From positions 310,001 through 374,000 of the forward strand of contig JAVLUZ010000143.1 in the NCBI GenBank assembly GCA_036768485.1: a stretch of 64,000 bases of DNA, given 5' to 3'. The notes under the pieces are model-generated. The model searched no databases. It had not been told where the DNA came from and saw only the letters and a list, made by a program, of their open reading frames with translations. Made by a program: the position numbers and the translations under genes. Shown here one piece after another: positions 9,974 through 22,718 of the stretch. This DNA is from Mermis nigrescens (lineage: Eukaryota > Nematoda > Enoplea > Mermithida > Mermithidae). How positions within the stretch are numbered: position 1 is the stretch's first letter; every line of letters starts with the position of its first letter.

Positions 9974-11533
9974 CTTTTAAGTATTTGAAAATAATTTGAA
10001 GTGCCTACAAAAGTGTTTTAAACTAATACGGTAAATATGATATTCTACAATATGTCGAGTCATATGGAGACGTGTAGCAGGAGTGCTACTACACGGCTAG
10101 AAATGCCTACTTTTGAAGTTTAACACGTGACGTTGATGTTTCATTGTTTCTCAATATTATTCAATACTTTGCGCAGTTGTGAGCAAGAGCCCGTAGTCGA
10201 TTAGTACTACACACGCGAATTAAAGCGGAAGATCCGGGAAACCGGTACGGGTAAAATTTTGCTCACGTAACGATGGGAGGCAGCGCCCCCGTTACAGACG
10301 TATGCCATTGCTAATACGCATTACTGTAGGAAAATTTTAAAGCGCTTTTGTAGCCTGATTCTTGCGGAAAAATTAAAAAAAACCGCAAAGTTTAATGAAA
10401 CAGATTATATTTTAATACCTGGTTTCTCCATTGTGCGACGAATTACGGAGTACCCGAGTCGGCTCGGCTGTCAAGCAGTGAAAAAAGTCGAGTTACTGTA
10501 ATAAGCGTTTTTGATTACCAATCGTTTTCATGCATTGTAGGTATTAATTTGTGCGGGCTGTTGCATTCGTCCAATTATAATTTTGCTCAATTTTAACTGA
10601 TTAAGTGGAATTGAGTTTAAGTTTACACCGCTCATGCGAGTAGCTAAGAAAGTGGTTTAGACAGCTTACTTGCAGTAATATAACTTTGCATGCAACACTA
10701 TACATATATGAAGTAGTACCTACATCGTCATATACAATTGCTAGCGACGCACAGTAGGTACTTATGCAAATGCAGGTATGTAGCATAATTATTGCTTCAG
10801 TTAGGCATGTCGTCAAAAATTAAGTTGGGGTGAATGCTTGACTAATGCTATCTTAGCTGTAGAATCGTACGTGACGGTAAGCTGGTGCTGATTTATTAGA
10901 GCAGGTACTGTAGCTACTTCGATAACAAAATGTCAGATGAGCAAAGATGGGCAAATGATGAAGAACAACGACGATACGATACTGACGAAGCGATTAGGCG
11001 AGTTGAGGAATAATGATGATGAGGGAGAGAATAAGCCGAGTGTCTTTAAGCGCATAAGGCTTTTATACATTTCTTATAACATGGGGATATGAGAGTTTCT
11101 TATCTGAGAGTCCCGGCCGATAGGCGCCAGGAGCTTCTCGTTCGACTTTTAGCTTTTAAGTTACCGACCGATGATTTAACATTATTTTTACAGTGACTAA
11201 AGCTGTTACGTGCATTTTGGAGTTTTACAAAAATCGAGTACGGGGCGGCTGAGTCAAAGGAGGAGAGTTTCATATGAATCACGTAACTTTTAGAGAGGTA
11301 CAAAAATTTAGTATTAGCGGCCAGGTCAAAGGCGGGACAAAATTGTTGGCGACTAGCGTCTTAGTTGGGCGGAATGGACACTAAAATTAGGCGCCGATTA
11401 TCTGTCTGATTCAATTTAAAAAGTCTATTATGCCTGAGAGCATAGAGAAACGTTAAAGTTGAGTTTAAGTTTTTATGCAGTTCGTCATTATAAATTACGA
11501 TTCTATTACAGCTTGTTGGCGGTGAATTTCTTA
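9974..11533. other. Unassigned stretch, no gene supported
   Basis: AT-rich DNA with scattered stops. A 27-codon frame at 10,930 (MSDEQRWANDEEQRRYDTDE...) is charged and ends in TAA but is too short to call. GAAACAGATTATA near 10,397 is a lone repeat end. Confidence 0.4.
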
Positions 11534-12697
11534 GGGCCGCATGACAGAACGCGTAACAGAGTGCTATTCCAGGATAAAACAGAGGGATACGAGAGGGCGG
11601 AATGAAATATTTTGGTATTACAGGAAGCGGAATAAACAGTGAGGATTCCAGGAATAGAGCAGGTACGACAGAATCGCGGAATAGCGCGTTCCAGGCGCTA
11701 ACCTAGGGATAAAACGGCGGAATAAAAATAAGCGGTACGACAGAAGGCGGAATAAGTTATCTCGGGAATAAAAACTGGCCGCTTTTATCCCGCCATTTTA
11801 TACCTGGTCGGAGCAGGTATAAGACAGCGCGGAATAGTTAGTAAAAATCGTTTCTAAAGCGATTTTAAAAGAAGTAATTGTGTTAAAAAATTCTTAATTG
11901 GATAGGCAATTAATTCCTCTTTATCTAGAAATTTAATTTGGTTGCTGTCGTTTGTAATACGATCAAAACAGATACAGAAAATTTTCTAGTTGGCGCGTTT
12001 GCCCCATGAGTGCGGCTCGTCTTGTTGAGCTCTCGACAAAATTGATTTTTTGCGATTTTTTCGATCATGCAATACTTAATACCTCCAGTAAAGTTAATAA
12101 AAAAATTAATGCAGTAGGCAGTGTGTATAATTAACAAGTTGACATCAAGATTTGCAAATGAGTACCTTATTACACAAAAAAAGTAGTTATTTCATGCGCA
12201 AGCTATCATTTTTTCGATTTCAATGTCAATGTTTCATTTTCCTTTTCCGTAGAAGCAAGCAAGCCGCATTTATTGAACCAAATTATAAAAAGGTTATCTG
12301 GTAATATTCGGCAGTCCAATTAATTCAATGCATCAATGCATACTCTACCCGTGCGCACGCATGTACATGAATACTACACGTTTGAATTTACGTCGTATAT
12401 TTACGAATTCGGAACGTGACTACGAGTATGCACCATGCGCTGGACATCCAATTTATACACAAAACCTATGGAATGCGTAACTTAATCCTGGGATAGATGC
12501 AGTTATCCCAGGGACGGCTATTCCTCGCGTATTTCGCGTTCTGTCATACCAAATTTTCTTTATTCCCCGGATAGCTTATTCCGTCCCTTAACCCCAGGAA
12601 TAGCTATCACGAGAATAAGTTTTATTACGAGAATAGCTATTCCCGGAATAGCGCTTGTCTCAGGAACAACTTATTCCGCGTTCTTGTCATACGGCCC
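11534..12697. mobile_element. TIR element with TTA target duplication (PIF/Harbinger-like)
   Basis: Left end GGGCCGCATGACAGAACGCG, right end CGCGTTCTTGTCATACGGCCC, each flanked by TTA. Subterminal GGAATAAAA / TTATTCCGG / GGAATAGC words repeat in both ends (11,560-11,840 and 12,480-12,680). No transposase seen. Confidence 0.75.
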
Positions 12698-12770
12698 TTA
12701 GGGTTCATGTCCAAATTGATGTCAACTAGACTATATGTACTTGTAAGTAGAACACTTACACTTTCGAAGT

Positions 12771-12846
12771 CGTCTGCGCTAGTCTCAGTTGGCAAGAGCA
12801 GCGGTCCGGTCAAACCGTGGTCCCGGGTCCGAGTCCAAGTCGGAGC
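12771..12846 (+). ncRNA. tRNA-like SINE head
   Basis: A-box-like TAGTCTCAGTTGGCAAGAGC and, 40 nt later, B-box-like GGGTCCGAGTCC; a T/A-rich tail (TTATTATTATTTATTAATTA) follows at 12,862. This fits a tRNA-derived SINE rather than a working tRNA. Confidence 0.5.
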
Positions 12847-13484
12847 TACTATTTTTACATACTTATTATTATTTATTAATTATTATTATTCTTATTCACG
12901 TCTTTTAAAACAACTTTAAGCTTGTTCTGCTGGATTTTGAAAATTATTTTAATAATTAAAATTTTGAAAGATCCGGCCAAGAAACTTGTGTCAGCTTTTG
13001 CGCCGCTGTTCGCAGGGATGTAGCTGTGGGGGATAGCGTACCTTCAAAACATTGGAAGTATGAAAACTTTAAACATGGTTCTCCAAAGAAAAAATTGAAA
13101 ATTTAATAGGCATACATATCTGATGGACCACGAGAATAGATTGTAGCACACGTTTTGAGCTAGGCTCTAAATACACAATATTTGTTTAATATAGGATACT
13201 GAATCAAGTTTAATTTTTCGAAACTTTTTCCTTCCACAATGTGTAGATCTCGCTGAGAAAAGCTCAAAAACACCATTAAATTTGCCTAAGTAGAGTTAGT
13301 CAAAATTTTTGTCCCTCCTAGATTAATCTGATCGTACATAATTGTTCCCCAAACTGTACTGGAGCACGTCATACTCGACGTTACTATCAGGCTCGTAGCC
13401 AGTGGGAGTGCGGCCGCACCCCCGGTCAAGGCAAATCAAAGATGAAAAAAGAAATACGATTCGCTCAAAACGCTGGAAATACCT
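12847..13484. other. Unassigned, AT-rich
   Basis: Contains at 13,386 a lone end of the CAGGCNCGTAGCCAG repeat family described at 26,731. No gene seen. Confidence 0.4.
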
Positions 13485-13651
13485 TTAGTATGTTTCACAT
13501 AAGTTTGGCATAACTTTTAAGAATTTCCTTTGACAGTAAGTACGACGGATCACGATAATTATATAACAGATCAATTCTATAATTACAATTTGTCAGTTTT
13601 TTGTCGGTGATGAGTTTTAAAACATATGCCTACTGTGTGAAACGGACTATA
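13485..13651. repeat. Short TIR element, TAGTCTGTTTCA family
   Basis: TAGTATGTTTCACATAAG at the left, TGTGTGAAACGGACTATA at the right. Confidence 0.65.
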
Positions 13652-14044
13652 ATAATAATGTCGTGTCTTGGGCAATTTAGAGTTTCAAGCGAATTTTTGA
13701 ATCATTGTGAAAGCTAGAGACCAAAATTAGCTAATATAAGTGGCCATACTTTAAACTGTGCTCGCATCCCCGGTCAAGAAGAAAAGTGTGACATATGTAT
13801 GTAAGCTCAAAAAAGAAGAACTGGTGATTTACAATTATAATTATGAAAATGTTTTATTTAAAAAAATTAACGAAGGTTGTTGGTAGAATGACAGACAATC
13901 AGAAATGCAACATTGCGGTGAGCTAGGTAAGGTCATGAAACTTAGGTTGACGAATTATAAAGAAACAGGTTTATCAGCTGGCTCAAATAAATAAGATTTT
14001 TTATTTACTGTATAACATCGCGCGCGCACGGGTGTCGTAGTCAA

Positions 14045-14655
14045 GGTTGCCAGGTGCAGGAGAATTCTCCTGAATTCAGGAGAATCTAAAATTTTCAGGA
14101 GCAGGAGCAGGAGAATGGGCTTTTCAGGAGAAATTTCAGGAGAAGTTGTTAACATGCAGGAGAATGCAGGAGAATTTTAAAATGTCAGGAGAATTCAGGA
14201 GAATCCTGAAAATCTAGGAGAATTCAGGAGAATTTTCAAAACTTAAACAGCAAGTTATAATGATTATCATACATTATCCTCCTTACTGTACTAACTGTAG
14301 TTAGTTAGTTGCTTCACATTAAGACTTTATTTCGTTCATAGTTAAGAAGACCTAAGCAGGGTTGCCAGGTGCAGGAGAATTCTCCTGAATTCAGGAGAAT
14401 CTAAAATTTTCAGGAGCAGGAGAAGGAGAATGGGCTTTTCAGGAGAAGTTGTAAACATGCAGGAGAATGCAGGAGAATTTTAAAATGTCAGGAGAATTCA
14501 GGAGAATCCTGAAAATCTAGGAGAATTCAGGAGAATTTTCAAAACTTAAACAGCAAGTTAAAATGATTATCATACATTAACCTCCTTACTGTACTTACTG
14601 TAGTTAGTTAGTTGTTTCACATTAAGACTTTATTTCGTTCATAGTTAAGACCTAA
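14045..14655. repeat. Tandem duplication of a 310-bp block rich in CAGGAGAAT
   Basis: Two near-identical copies (14,045-14,350 and 14,360-14,655) start GGTTGCCAGGTGCAGGAGAA and contain many CAGGAGAATT words, then TACTGTAGTTAGTTAGTTG. A smaller CAGGAGAAT cluster is at 25,818. Confidence 0.9.
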
Positions 14656-15444
14656 GTGTTAAGTTGTAACTTTATCCAAATAAGTGCTTCCGTAGTAAAT
14701 CATTCATTCATTCATTTATTTATTCACTTAATATCACGAAGTGCAGAAATACATAGCTTTACACACCGTCTAATTGTTTTTATCAGTTTCATAGACGTTT
14801 GCAAACACCGTTTTTTCCACTTTTTGGTCTATTTGTCAACCAAAATTTTGGCAAATGGAAAAAATTGTTGGGCTTGGTTGGCATTTGTGGAAACTTTTTG
14901 TAATGTTAAAAATGCGGGGTATCATTCGAGAAAAATGAGTTTCGGAACCAGCGAACCGCGATAGGCGAAGCATAGAGGTGTTAGGACAAACGAAGACCAG
15001 CCAAGTGGCAGCCGCGGAAAGAAAACCGGAACGTTCAAGCTGCAAAGCTGATGGAAATATGACAGAGGAAAGGCGAAGCAGAATTAGAGAAAGAGTGAAG
15101 CGATCCTGAACCGAGTAGTCATGTGATAAGTTTATTTGGAGTAATAAAGAGACATGCGGATGTGTTTGACTCCTCGTAACTCATTATACTGTCATTATAC
15201 TGTAACATATCATGTTTACTACATTAGTGTAAAGGACCAGGAAGTAGGTAGTTTTTACCTCCATGAGGTGGGTGCGGGTGAATGTGGGACGTTCAAAGTA
15301 CAGTGAAACAGACTATATGGAATAAAAAACAGACATGCGGATTTGTTTCATTATACTGTAGAATATAAAGTAAATAGAATAAGTTTAAAGGACATTTACA
15401 TAAAATCATGAAGTAGGTAATTGATAACACCATGTAATTTATAC
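14656..15444. other. Unassigned; partial repeats near 15.2-15.4 kb
   Basis: 15,225-15,430 (GTGGGACGTTCAAAGTACAG, GAAACAGACTATATGGAATA) recurs at 21,745-22,100 on the far side of the nested hAT complex, partly as tandem units. No gene. Confidence 0.5.
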
Positions 15445-15766
15445 TAGTGATCGACCGGGGCCCCGGCCCCGGCCCCGGCCCCGGCAATCCCCGGCCATTT
15501 TTAAGCATCCCCGGCAGTGATCGGACCGAGGGTACTTTTGGACCCTCGGCTCGAGCCGAGGCCGAGGCGACTGAAAATCCTTGCCTCGGCCGAGGCCGAG
15601 CCGAGCCGAGGCTGAGGGTAATGCCGAGGGTCGAGCTTATATACCTATACCCATAAATAGTACTCTTAGAATATTTCGTATGTACATGAGCTAGAGAATA
15701 ATCGTAATATTTAACACTTTATCGAACTAAAATAAATGTTTATTGGTGTTGGCTAGAATTTTTATT

Positions 15767-15954
15767 TCAATCTGATGAAGCAGATAATTCATCATCGAAA
15801 TCTAGATCATATGAATCAAAGTTAGCCTCATCTATTTCGCCTTGTTGTGCTATCGTGTTATCGTCGTCGTCAGCCTTTATCAGATTCTTTAAAGTCACAC
15901 TATTATAACCAACTGCTTTGAGATTAGGCTTTGCAAAAAAGAGTTTTTGAACGT
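15767..15954 (-). pseudogene. hAT transposase C-terminal tail, left arm copy
   Basis: Minus-strand frame reads NLKAVGYNSVTLKNLI, an acidic run (ADDDDNTIAQQ) and DLDFDDELSASSD before a TGA. The FxKxNLKAVGYN start resembles the end of the hAT dimerisation domain. Upstream the frame is lost. Confidence 0.6.
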
Positions 15955-16395
15955 TTTATGGTAGCAGACGAATGCGAGAATTACTGTACTTTCTGATCTA
16001 TCCAGTAGCGGGAGGGGGCGGTATACAAACTTTTCCAAAAAAGTCAAAAACAGGTCCAAAATTTTGCCCTCAACGCGCGAAATAGCATTTTTCGGTGTTT
16101 TACATTGTATACTTTTATATAAAATCACTTTTGAAGTCATATTTTTCTTAAAATTTTAGAATTTTCGGCAATTTTGTGCAACAAAATCATTAAATTTCTA
16201 AGACTTTAACAAAAATCTGGCGCGAAGCGCCGAGAAATTTGCAAAATTAAGGCGGATAGACGTCTAGAAGCATGTTTTACTGCTTGATTTCCTGTATCTA
16301 TAGCATTTGATGCAAAACATTGAAATTTTTTATTGAAAATAGAAGAAAACTATGCAAAAATAGCTGTTTCTGCTAATAAAATTGTTTTGAAACAG

Positions 16396-17346
16396 GGCCC
16401 GGTTTCACCACAAAGCTACGAGTTACGAGTTACGGGTGACGGTTTCATGAGTACGGGCTACGAGTGCTACAAATTTCCGTTTAACCAAAAACTGAGATTT
16501 ACGAGCCACGAGCTACGAATTACGAGTTCTACGAGTACTTTTTACGAGTGTTTTTTTCACGAATAAGGCTGGGCGGTTTCACCAGATATTACGATCGAAT
16601 GTTACGAGTGAAAAGATTCGTAAATTTTGTGATATTATCACGGATCAAAAAGGTCCGTAGTGGCAGACTAGTGCGTTTAATAGTTTTCTGGTTTGTTTTT
16701 TTTCAATTTGTTTCACTTTCGTGCACACACCTAAATAATACATATACTGGCAGCACATGTAAAGGGTAAGAAGATTAGCATTAAAAAATAATATATTTTT
16801 CAAAAAATGTTTTAGAGAAATCCCATGAAATTCGATTCTTTAGCTGCATTCTTGAGTAGTAATTCGAAATTTTATTTCTTTAGCCCTTGTCAGTAATGTT
16901 CGCAGCTTTTTCATGAAAAATATTACAATCACTTCGACATTTTTTCATGAATTGCTATTTAGGTGTGTGCACGAAAGTGAAATCAGACATTTTTGATTAG
17001 ATTTCTGAAAATTAGAATTTCATCGCACTTCCTTCGGAAAAGAGCCGACTGCATATTTTATGTACGTATTAATGACAACTAAAATGATGTGTTAAATTTG
17101 AAAATTGAAATAATACAGTGATATACTTTTAGCTTCGTAACGTCTCTGAATCTGATTTAATTGATTTCGTTTATAAATTATAATAGTAATAGTAATAATA
17201 ATAATAATAACAATAATAATAATAATAATAATAGCAATAATTATGATTATTATTAGTATTAGTATAATAATAATAATAATTATTATTATTATCATTAGTA
17301 TTAGTAGTATTCTTATTATCATGATATTATTATTATTATTATTATA

Positions 17347-17401
<55 letters not shown>

Positions 17402-17868
17402 GTTATTATCGTCATTATTATTATTACTAATATTATTATTTTCGTTTTTATTTAAAGTTATAAATTTTCTGAGAAGCTTATTAATTCTTGTTGAAAAATC
17501 CCAATCATTTCTTAACACTTTCTATGTTTTTCTATCGAGCGGCATAAAATCTGCAATTAATTACATAATTATGCTGTTTAAAACAGAGACAATGACTAAC
17601 GAAGAATGTCATACGCAACAGAAAATATATACATTTTATTACGAGTACTCGTAAAAAGGTCCAAAAAGTATTCGTAAAAAATGAGTTTTTATGAGTCCTA
17701 CGGAAACCCTGGTGAAACCCTCGTGATACGAACTCTTAACCCGTTGCTCGTTACTCATAACTCGTAGTCGTAATTCATAACTCGTAAAAAGATTGTGAAA
17801 CCCGATTTTCCCGTAAAACGGAAGTCGTAGGACTCTTAGGAGTCGTAAACTTATGGTGAAACCGGGCC
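16396..17868. mobile_element. TIR element inside B1, ends GGCCCGGTTTCACC
   Basis: Inverted ends GGCCCGGTTTCACCA and TGGTGAAACCGGGCC with CAG on both sides (16,393-16,395 and 17,869-17,871). Subterminal ACGAGTTACGAGT words repeat in both arms in opposite orientation. It contains an (ATT)n tract. Similar architecture to 8479-9557 and 11,534-12,697. Confidence 0.75.
17190..17450. repeat. (ATT)n / (ATA)n microsatellite
   Basis: Imperfect TAT/ATT triplets over 260 bp; both-strand frames encode only Ile/Leu runs. Confidence 0.95.
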
Positions 17869-18372
17869 CAGGTCGCCAAGAAAGTAAACAAATGTCATTA
17901 AGAGGTATCATCCGGCGCGCAGAGCCGGAAAAATTTGAGAAATTATGGTCACTGACGTCCTGACGACCAAAAATCATTGCAAATTGCATATCCATTCTTT
18001 ATCTCGCCAAATATTTTGGCCAATGGGGAGCGGCCGCCCCCTTAAATCCGCCTCTGCATGTAGCGACTGTACTTTCCGATCCATGTAGCAAAAAGACGCT
18101 TTTGGTTGTACAAATTATCATTGTGAAATTCAACGCAAAGCGCGAAAAGTCTCTCGCGATTATTCTCACATTTTATTTCAAAAGGGGCACTTTCCCAATC
18201 CCCCTGTATATGAGCCTGAGCTCTACGTTAGGGTTAAAATAGGAACTATATGCTATGCAGGAAGGTCGGTAGGATACTTAATCAGTGATACTGATAGGTA
18301 CACAAAACCTCTAAAATAAAAATAATTCATGACAATGCGGTGGAAGAATAGAAAAGCTGTGGTGAATGAATG

Positions 18373-18568
18373 ACAGACAAATGTTCAAAAACTCCTTTTT
18401 GTAAAGCATAATCTCAAAGCAGTTGGTTATAATAGTGTGACTTTAAAGGATCTGATAAACGATGACGACGACGATGATGCGATAGCACAACAAGGCGGAA
18501 TGGATGAGGCTAACTCTGATTCAGATGATTTAGATTTTGATGATGAATTATCTGCTTCATCAGATTAA
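18373..18568 (+). pseudogene. hAT transposase C-terminal tail, right arm copy
   Basis: Reads QTNVQKLLFVKHNLKAVGYN, then NSVTLKDLINDDDDDDAIAQ and LDFDDELSASSD with TAA, then TTATTTTAGTTAG and likely 3' signals. KLLFVKHNL fits the C-terminal block of hAT transposases. It is the inverted partner of 15,767-15,954 and better preserved. Confidence 0.65.
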
Positions 18569-19689
18569 AATCAGAATTCTGGCTAACAACAATAAACATA
18601 TAAACATTTATTTTAGTTAGATAAAGTGTTTAATAATGCGATTATTTTCTCTGCACTGTACTTTCCGATCCATGTAGCGAGCATGAGAAATAAAACTTAG
18701 TCATCATATGAAAATCAATTGGCACTTTGCTGTATGTAACTTAGTGTAACTGGGTACGCGCCTAAAACTATAAGAAAAGCCAATAGGTAAGAAACAGCCT
18801 GTGTACTGCAGATGCATTCTAAATAGTTAATATTTAACGGATATATTAAACTTATTCAAATTTGATTTTAACCCTCGGCGCCTCGGCACTTTTCAGCTTC
18901 GCCCTCGGCGCCGAGGCCGAGGCTCCAAAAAACGCCGAGGCTTGCCGAGGCCGAGGCCGAGGCCTCGGTCCGATCACTGATCCCCGGCCCCGGCCGGGGC
19001 AAGGTCAAAAAATGGCCGGGGCCGGGGTAAAATTTAGTGTAATTCGTATTTTGTACAGGCTGTGATACTGGCACTTATTTATCAATGAGCAAGTGTTAAT
19101 TTTGAGAACTGTACTGATTAGACCATGTGTATACTTACTTAGTCCTTGTTATTACTTTACTACTGTGTATAAATGAGTTTTACTGAATAAATATTCAGGA
19201 AAATCTGCATGTTTTCGATTCCTCCACTTAAATTATTTTAACTAAATGCTACTTTTAAGTCATTCATTCATAGCTATGGCTAAAAGATTTAGAGTTGACA
19301 AATACGTTCTATTTTTAGTTGGAAATTGTACGTTTTCAACAAACTATTTTTACAAAAAACACGTTTACATTTAATTGAATGGTAACTGCATGCTTCAAAA
19401 CGCGTTCCTTGTGTAATAGTTATTAGGACCGAGGTTAATTATCGGCGAATGTAAACTACGCAGCAGAATTGCGTTCGATCCGATAAACTAAATGTCTCAA
19501 ATAGTTTCTTAAGGTCCGGAGCTGAGGGAGGGGTGAAATCCCAAATTAGAGGACCAGAAAATTAAGTGGTGGACTATTATTAGCGGACTCTATTTTGTTG
19601 TACGAGCTTCTTGTGCTTGTACAAAGATCTCCAAAAAGGTCTTTGTATGATCTAACAAATTTTTGTAGCTATATTATATAAATACATTT

Positions 19690-20300
19690 TTAAACATACA
19701 CATTTTCGCATACTATCAGTATGTGAGAGTGTTTTTTTGTACAATGAACCTTTGTATATACATGAACAAAAATGGTACCCAAAAGTCTTTGTACATTTTG
19801 TACCAGTGTTTCTTTTGTACACGGTCCGTTTGTGCATGTACAAAGATAGTCCCCAAAAGTCTTTGCACATTTTGTACACACAAAGTTTTGGTTACTATAA
19901 TATGGTACAGTAGCGATTTTGGTGTGGTAAAACAGGGTCTTTTGACTTTTGATTGTATATTTTAGCTAATTTTTGGGTTTCTAACGCCAAAAATTACTAA
20001 CATTGTCTCAAAACGGCGAGAAGCGCCTAAAAATTTGACATTTTTCTATTCTAAATACAAATTTTGCCATTCCAAAGATATACAGGATAGATAATTTTTC
20101 ATATCGAGCTGAAGCGCCGAAAAATTTTTGGAATTCTACACCTTTTTACAGTTTTTATCTTCCCAAAAATCTTTGTACATGTACAAAGATAGCCCTGAAA
20201 AAGTCATTGTACATCGGGAAAATTCTTTGGCGAATACAAAAAAAACACTGTTTTGTACATGCAAATTTTTGTACACTTTTATATGGTACAGTAACGATTT
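19690..20300. repeat. CAGTGTTTTTTTGTAC hAT-MITE family, rearranged copy
   Basis: Contains AGTGTTTTTTTGTACAATG (19,727), several TTTGTACATGTACAAAGA palindromes and, at 20,236, CAAAAAAAACACTG. Flanks at 19,630-19,720 match those at 35,340-35,440, so a larger unit was duplicated. Confidence 0.6.
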
Positions 20301-20689
20301 CAGTGTGGTAAAACATAGTTTTTCGACCTTTAGTAGTGTATTTGGCTAATTTTTGGGTTTCTAAATATTTGAAATTCTTCCATTTTTCCATTCTAAGCGC
20401 AGTGTGATTTAATGTGATTTAAAGATTTAATTTAAAAAATTTAAAAAAATTTAAAATTTTAATGTGATTTAAAGATTTAATTCGCATATTACAATTTTTG
20501 TAATATTTCTGATTTTGTAGTACAAGTTGTTTTAGCTTTCTCAGTCGAGTTTTATGTGTGAATTCCATCAAAAGCTCATAAAAATTTCAGCACTTCGCCC
20601 CGAACTAATATTATCAACTCAAATTCAGGCCGAATTATCACATTAGAAGCACGGTCTTCTTTTATTCGGCGAAGATTTTTGCTGATGTT

Positions 20690-21320
20690 CAAAGACGTTT
20701 CAGGACCGTCTTTGTACATATACAAGGATTTTTGAAGAACAAAAAATGTAAAAAGGTGTAGAATTCCTTATTGCAAATTCTACCATTTTAAAGATTTTCA
20801 GGGGGTAAGTGGCTGCAAAAATGGAGCCGCTTACCACCCTTCCTTTGAGAATGGCCGAGAAATATACATGTGACAGGGGGTTTAGGCCATCCCCCATCCA
20901 CGGTTTGAAGCCCCGGACTTCCTTGAAAGTCAGAAAATATTTGACCATCCTCCCCCATTTTTTGGCGAAAACCTGCACTTTTTTGGCTATTTTCATGTGT
21001 TTTTACCATTTTTGATCTAGTCGCTAACCCCCTCCTAAAAATGGCGAGGGACCCCTACCCTAGATTTCCAGCCGTTACATTTATACTGAGGGACCCTCAT
21101 AAAATTTTAAGCGATTACATGCATGTTTTTATAGTCATAATTTATCTTTTTACTCTAGCTCACATTCTAAAATAATGTATCACTTCATGAAATTCTAATA
21201 GTCAGGTACACTTTTGCCATACTAAAAATTAGGTTCAAAAAATTCGAAAGGTTTTCACCAAAAATCGTCTGACAGTGACTTGTCTTGGACCCTGAGGGGG
21301 TAATACCCCTCCCCTTATAA
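20690..21320. repeat. Block shared by hAT elements A and B2
   Basis: The segment with GGCCGAGAAATATACATGTG, TTTGGCGAAAACCTGCACTT and AAATCGTCTGACAGTGACTTG recurs at 36,400-36,910 (and in part near 62,110). Confidence 0.65.
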
Positions 21321-21368
21321 GAATGTGTGATGTCTCATTTATTACATCCAATACCTATTGCATCCAAT

Positions 21369-21473
21369 TGCTACAGCAGCAGTAGCAGTAGCGAAGATTC
21401 AAATGATATTGAGTGTGCTAATAGCAGCGACATAGACTTTATTGATGATTCAGACAATGAAACACTGGACTAA
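21369..21473 (+). pseudogene. Acidic C-terminal tail of element A transposase
   Basis: Reads CYSSSSSSEDSNDIECANSS then DIDFIDDSDNETLD and TAA, followed 25 bp later by AATAGTAATAAAAC, a possible poly(A) signal. Position and acidity parallel the B1 tails. Confidence 0.45.
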
Positions 21474-21744
21474 ATTTGTATCTTGTGACATAAATAGTAA
21501 TAAAACTTAATATGAAAAGGCGCACCTAACTTTGCGCTTGCCATTTACTACTGAATGGAGCAGTCGCTCATTATTTCTTTTCCTATGCCCACCCCAAGTA
21601 TGTTTCATGCAATATTATCTTCTTGTCTGACCCCGGCCAGCCCCGGCCCCGGCCCCCGGCCGGGGCCGGGGATTTTTCAGCCCCGGTACCGCCCCGGCCC
21701 CGGCCGAAAAAGTCGCCCCGGTTGATCACTAATTTATACCCCCA

Positions 21745-22100
21745 TTAGGTGTGTGCGGGTAAATGTGTGACGTTCAAAGTACAATGAAACAGACTATATG
21801 GAATAAAAAACAGACATGCGGATGTGTTTTACTGCTTGTAACTCATTATACTGTAGAATATAAAGTAAATAGCATAGGTTTAAAGGACATTTACATATAA
21901 ACATGAAGTAGGTAATTGATAACACCATTAGGTGGATGTGTTTGACTCCTTGTAACTCATTATACTGTAGAATATCACGTTTACCGCATTAGTTTAAAGG
22001 ACATTTACATAAAATTACGAGGGAGGTAATTTTCAACCCCAATAGGTTTGTCTGGATAAATAAGGGACATTCAAAGTTCAATGAAACAGACGATTACATG
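21745..22100. repeat. Repeat units with GAAACAGACTATATGGAATA
   Basis: Two to three partial copies of a unit containing TAACTCATTATACTGTAGAATAT and TAAAGGACATTTACATA, matching 15,180-15,430. Confidence 0.7.
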
Positions 22101-22718
22101 ATCCGAAATGATTGGTACGGATGTAGGAGGGACATAAACATTAGGGAGGAATGTACTTATAGAAACGATAGAATATGGTATTAGTAAAAATTTGTTGAAC
22201 ACAAGTTTGGTCTTGTTACTGATCTTAGTAAAGCCTTAACGCATTTGATCAAGTACTTTCCTTTATGAAAATTATCTAATCACAAATAGTACTGTATCAC
22301 AGAAATCGAACTACTTTCTATATTCACCACAGGCGACGATGGGATTGGACAACATTTAAGAGACTGATGTGCGATTGGTAGGAAAAAGCGCAAAACTTTT
22401 CTTTTTTTAGACCTCTGCAAAATCCGTCAACAGCGAATCAAATTGATTCGCGCTAAATTTTCTAGCATGACTGGAAAAATGACCTATAAAAAGGGGATGC
22501 AGAGCCCACGCACGCGTAGTCAATTAGATCACAGTGCTCCAACGGGTGAATATGTTGGAAATGGGTGGCATGATTAATGTGTCAATAGTATGATGAATAA
22601 TAGTTTGTAAAATCGCGATTTACATATTGTTTGTGCTGGAAATGAATTATAGATATGAAGTGATACACTGCATAAATAATTACCTACATAAATGTTTGTT
22701 ATTCAGGGAACGATTTAA
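22101..22718. other. Unassigned sequence upstream of the Merlin ORF
   Basis: Would contain the Merlin 5' end and TIR, but I could not identify a convincing inverted repeat with the DNA downstream of 23,640. Confidence 0.3.

Larger units (their letters stand above)
15515..18979. mobile_element. hAT-type element B1 nested in A
   Basis: Ends CAGTGATCGGACCGAGG and CCTCGGTCCGATCACTG; ATCCCCGG is duplicated on both sides (15,507-15,514 and 18,980-18,987). Next to each end is a GAGGCCGAGG-rich segment. Both arms carry the same transposase C-terminal tail pointing outward, so the interior is a large inverted duplication of the 3' end. Confidence 0.85.
15445..21731. mobile_element. hAT-type element A with GC-rich ends, 8-bp target duplication
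   Basis: Ends TAGTGATCGACCGGGGCC and CCGGTTGATCACTA are inverted repeats followed inward by (CCGGCC)n runs. ATTTATAC flanks both sides (15,437-15,444 and 21,732-21,739), an 8-bp duplication typical of hAT. It holds the nested element B1 and, near its right end, an acidic transposase-like tail (21,369-21,473). Most of a transposase is missing. Confidence 0.8.

Noticed and set aside
17092..17455. Ile-rich frames on both strands
   Set aside because: (ATT)n microsatellite.
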